From NCBI RefSeq assembly GCF_921293875.1, contig NZ_CAKLDI010000001.1, positions 1,394,475 through 1,458,474 on the forward strand: a DNA stretch of 64,000 nucleotides, read 5' to 3'. Numbering within the stretch: position 1 is the stretch's first letter; each line of letters starts with the position of its first letter. This DNA is from Vibrio stylophorae (GTDB lineage Bacteria; Pseudomonadota; Gammaproteobacteria; Enterobacterales; Vibrionaceae). Below the pieces are notes generated by a model. The model was given only the letters and a program-made list of their open reading frames with translations, searched no databases and was not told the origin of the DNA. Of the stretch, positions 63,057 to 64,000 are shown piece after piece. The translations under genes and the position numbers were made by a program.

Positions 63057-63854
63057 CTATCCGCGGGTTAAAATTCGATAGGAAAGAATCATTGGCCGAC
63101 CAACTTCTTCAGATGAGATATAAAAGACGTAGCTGCCGGCATCTAATTCAATCACTGCTTGATTTTGCCCATCGAGCATAAGCTCATGCTGATTTAAATA
63201 ACGGCTTGGATCGGCATCACTTGCGCACTCTTGCTCTAACGGCACCTGATCAGTAAAGATACAGAAAAATTCCAACTCCGAGAGCCAGTAAACCACCAAT
63301 GATTGATTGCTTTCCGTATCAAACTCTAAGCGCACCTCTAGCGGAGTTGAAAACTGATACCCCAGCAAAGCATGACTATCGGCTTCAACATGGCCACGAC
63401 CTTGATCGACCACGTACCACGCTTTAGCGGGCATAGATTGGCCCCAAATAAGTCCCGCGGTCAGTAGAAATGTTAAGGCATGAATCATGCGTGGCGAACG
63501 CGCTTGCGGTACGGGTAAGAATGCAGCTTCCCCACTCTGCTGACGTTTCATCTGCCGCGTGGCGCGATCAAATTTCGAAATTGCAGCAATACCAAGGACA
63601 GGAAGCAACCCTAGAATAAGAGAAATAGCAGTGAGTTGACGTGGCTCTTTTCGAAGTAAAATAGCGTAGATAGCAACTGATGCCAGTTGCAAACCATAGC
63701 CGAGCATACTCCATCCATTGAGCCAAGAAGTTTGCAGGGTGCTCAATACAAAAAAGCACAGCATCATTGCCAAAGTGACAAGCGCGCAATAATGAAGGAC
63801 TTTCGTTCGTCCGACTGCGACATGAGATAAATTAAAAGCAGCTGACTTTGTCAT
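63057..63854 (-). CDS. Unknown membrane protein with C-terminal extracytoplasmic domain
   Basis: A 265-residue protein. Three helices lie in the first 95 residues (about 22-40, 47-66, 75-93), then a basic cytoplasmic loop (KFDRATRQMKRQQ), a further helix (about 122-140), and a roughly 120-residue C-terminal domain. That domain has EVRLEFDTESNQSLVVYWLSE, two cysteines (CIFTDQ, ECASDADP) and a repeated beta-strand pattern ending in YVFYISSEEVGRPMILSYRI. I recognise no family. AGG lies 6 bases before the ATG. Confidence 0.6.
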   Translation of the reverse strand: MTKSAAFNLSHVAVGRTKVLHYCALVTLAMMLCFFVLSTLQTSWLNGWSMLGYGLQLASVAIYAILLRKEPRQLTAISLILGLLPVLGIAAISKFDRATRQMKRQQSGEAAFLPVPQARSPRMIHALTFLLTAGLIWGQSMPAKAWYVVDQGRGHVEADSHALLGYQFSTPLEVRLEFDTESNQSLVVYWLSELEFFCIFTDQVPLEQECASDADPSRYLNQHELMLDGQNQAVIELDAGSYVFYISSEEVGRPMILSYRILTRG

Positions 63855-64000
63855 AGCGCACCTATCCTTGCTGTTAGCCTTGCGGTAGATGCTTTAAGCT
63901 TAGCCTTAAATTTCAGTCATTCTCAGAAATGCGTGACGCAAATCAACATTGATACACGAGATTGCCATCACTAGCGCGTCAACATAACGATTCAGAATTA
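63855..64000. other. Right edge of the window
   Basis: 146 bases upstream of the last leftward gene. No gene, terminator or convincing promoter is seen. Confidence 0.4.

Overview
The window looks like one contiguous piece of the replication-terminus region of a gammaproteobacterial chromosome, most likely from the Vibrionaceae. The evidence is gene content and order: letA-letB-rsmF, proQ-prc, pyrD-zapC, rlmL-uup, rmf/fabA/lonB-like/matP, ccoNOQP-HIS-fnr-uspE-ttcA and potABCD. A DUF3466 protein with a GlyGly-CTERM-like tail and a DUF3634 gene also fit that family. The genus cannot be fixed from sequence alone. I see no rRNA, tRNA, CRISPR array, insertion sequence or prophage; almost everything is core chromosome.

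Layout. 1-5.2 kb: end of the vitamin B12 importer (btuC, btuD), then the opposing aroH-yajQ pair, a stand-alone degenerate PEP-synthase C-terminal domain, and cvfB. 5.2-8.8 kb: thrS-infC-rpmI-rplT, with a structured thrS leader that resembles the tRNA-mimicking operator of E. coli, and an AUU start on infC. 8.9-16.6 kb: a small HTH protein, then leftward rsmF, letB, letA and an ABC exporter. 17-24.2 kb: proQ, prc, a 3-mercaptopyruvate sulfurtransferase, pepN and a DUF2835 gene behind two long palindromes, one containing a LexA-like box. 24.4-37.7 kb: gdhB, pyrD, zapC, a 755-bp gap, rlmL, uup and the DUF3466 gene. 37.9-43 kb: rmf, fabA, a Lon-like protease, matP, DUF3634, a tiny membrane-protein ORF whose 3' end is the dif site, and nagZ. 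43-52.2 kb: anmK, a degenerate SDR protein, and the cbb3 oxidase structural and assembly genes. 52.2-64 kb: fnr, uspE, ttcA, a Bax-like protein and its membrane partner, potABCD, a DUF3147 gene, a MATE exporter and an unknown membrane protein.

The central theme is chromosome-terminus biology. A 28-bp dif site (41721-41748) has a central region and XerD arm identical to E. coli dif. Eight exact matches to the matS consensus GTGACRNYGTCAC lie at 17.0, 20.8, 28.7, 38.3, 43.6, 44.8, 47.8 and 50.7 kb, and a 12/13 match lies just upstream of matP. The gene for MatP, which binds matS, lies 0.5 kb from dif. About 0.015 matS matches would be expected by chance. One matS forms the stem of the fabA terminator, and dif is read in frame as the C-terminus of a small membrane protein. 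Both cases show terminus signals sharing sequence with gene expression signals.

Other control elements visible in the sequence are FadR- and FabR-like operators before fabA, an FNR box before fnr, an ArcA-like box before ccoN, and about twenty intrinsic terminators that delimit the transcription units.
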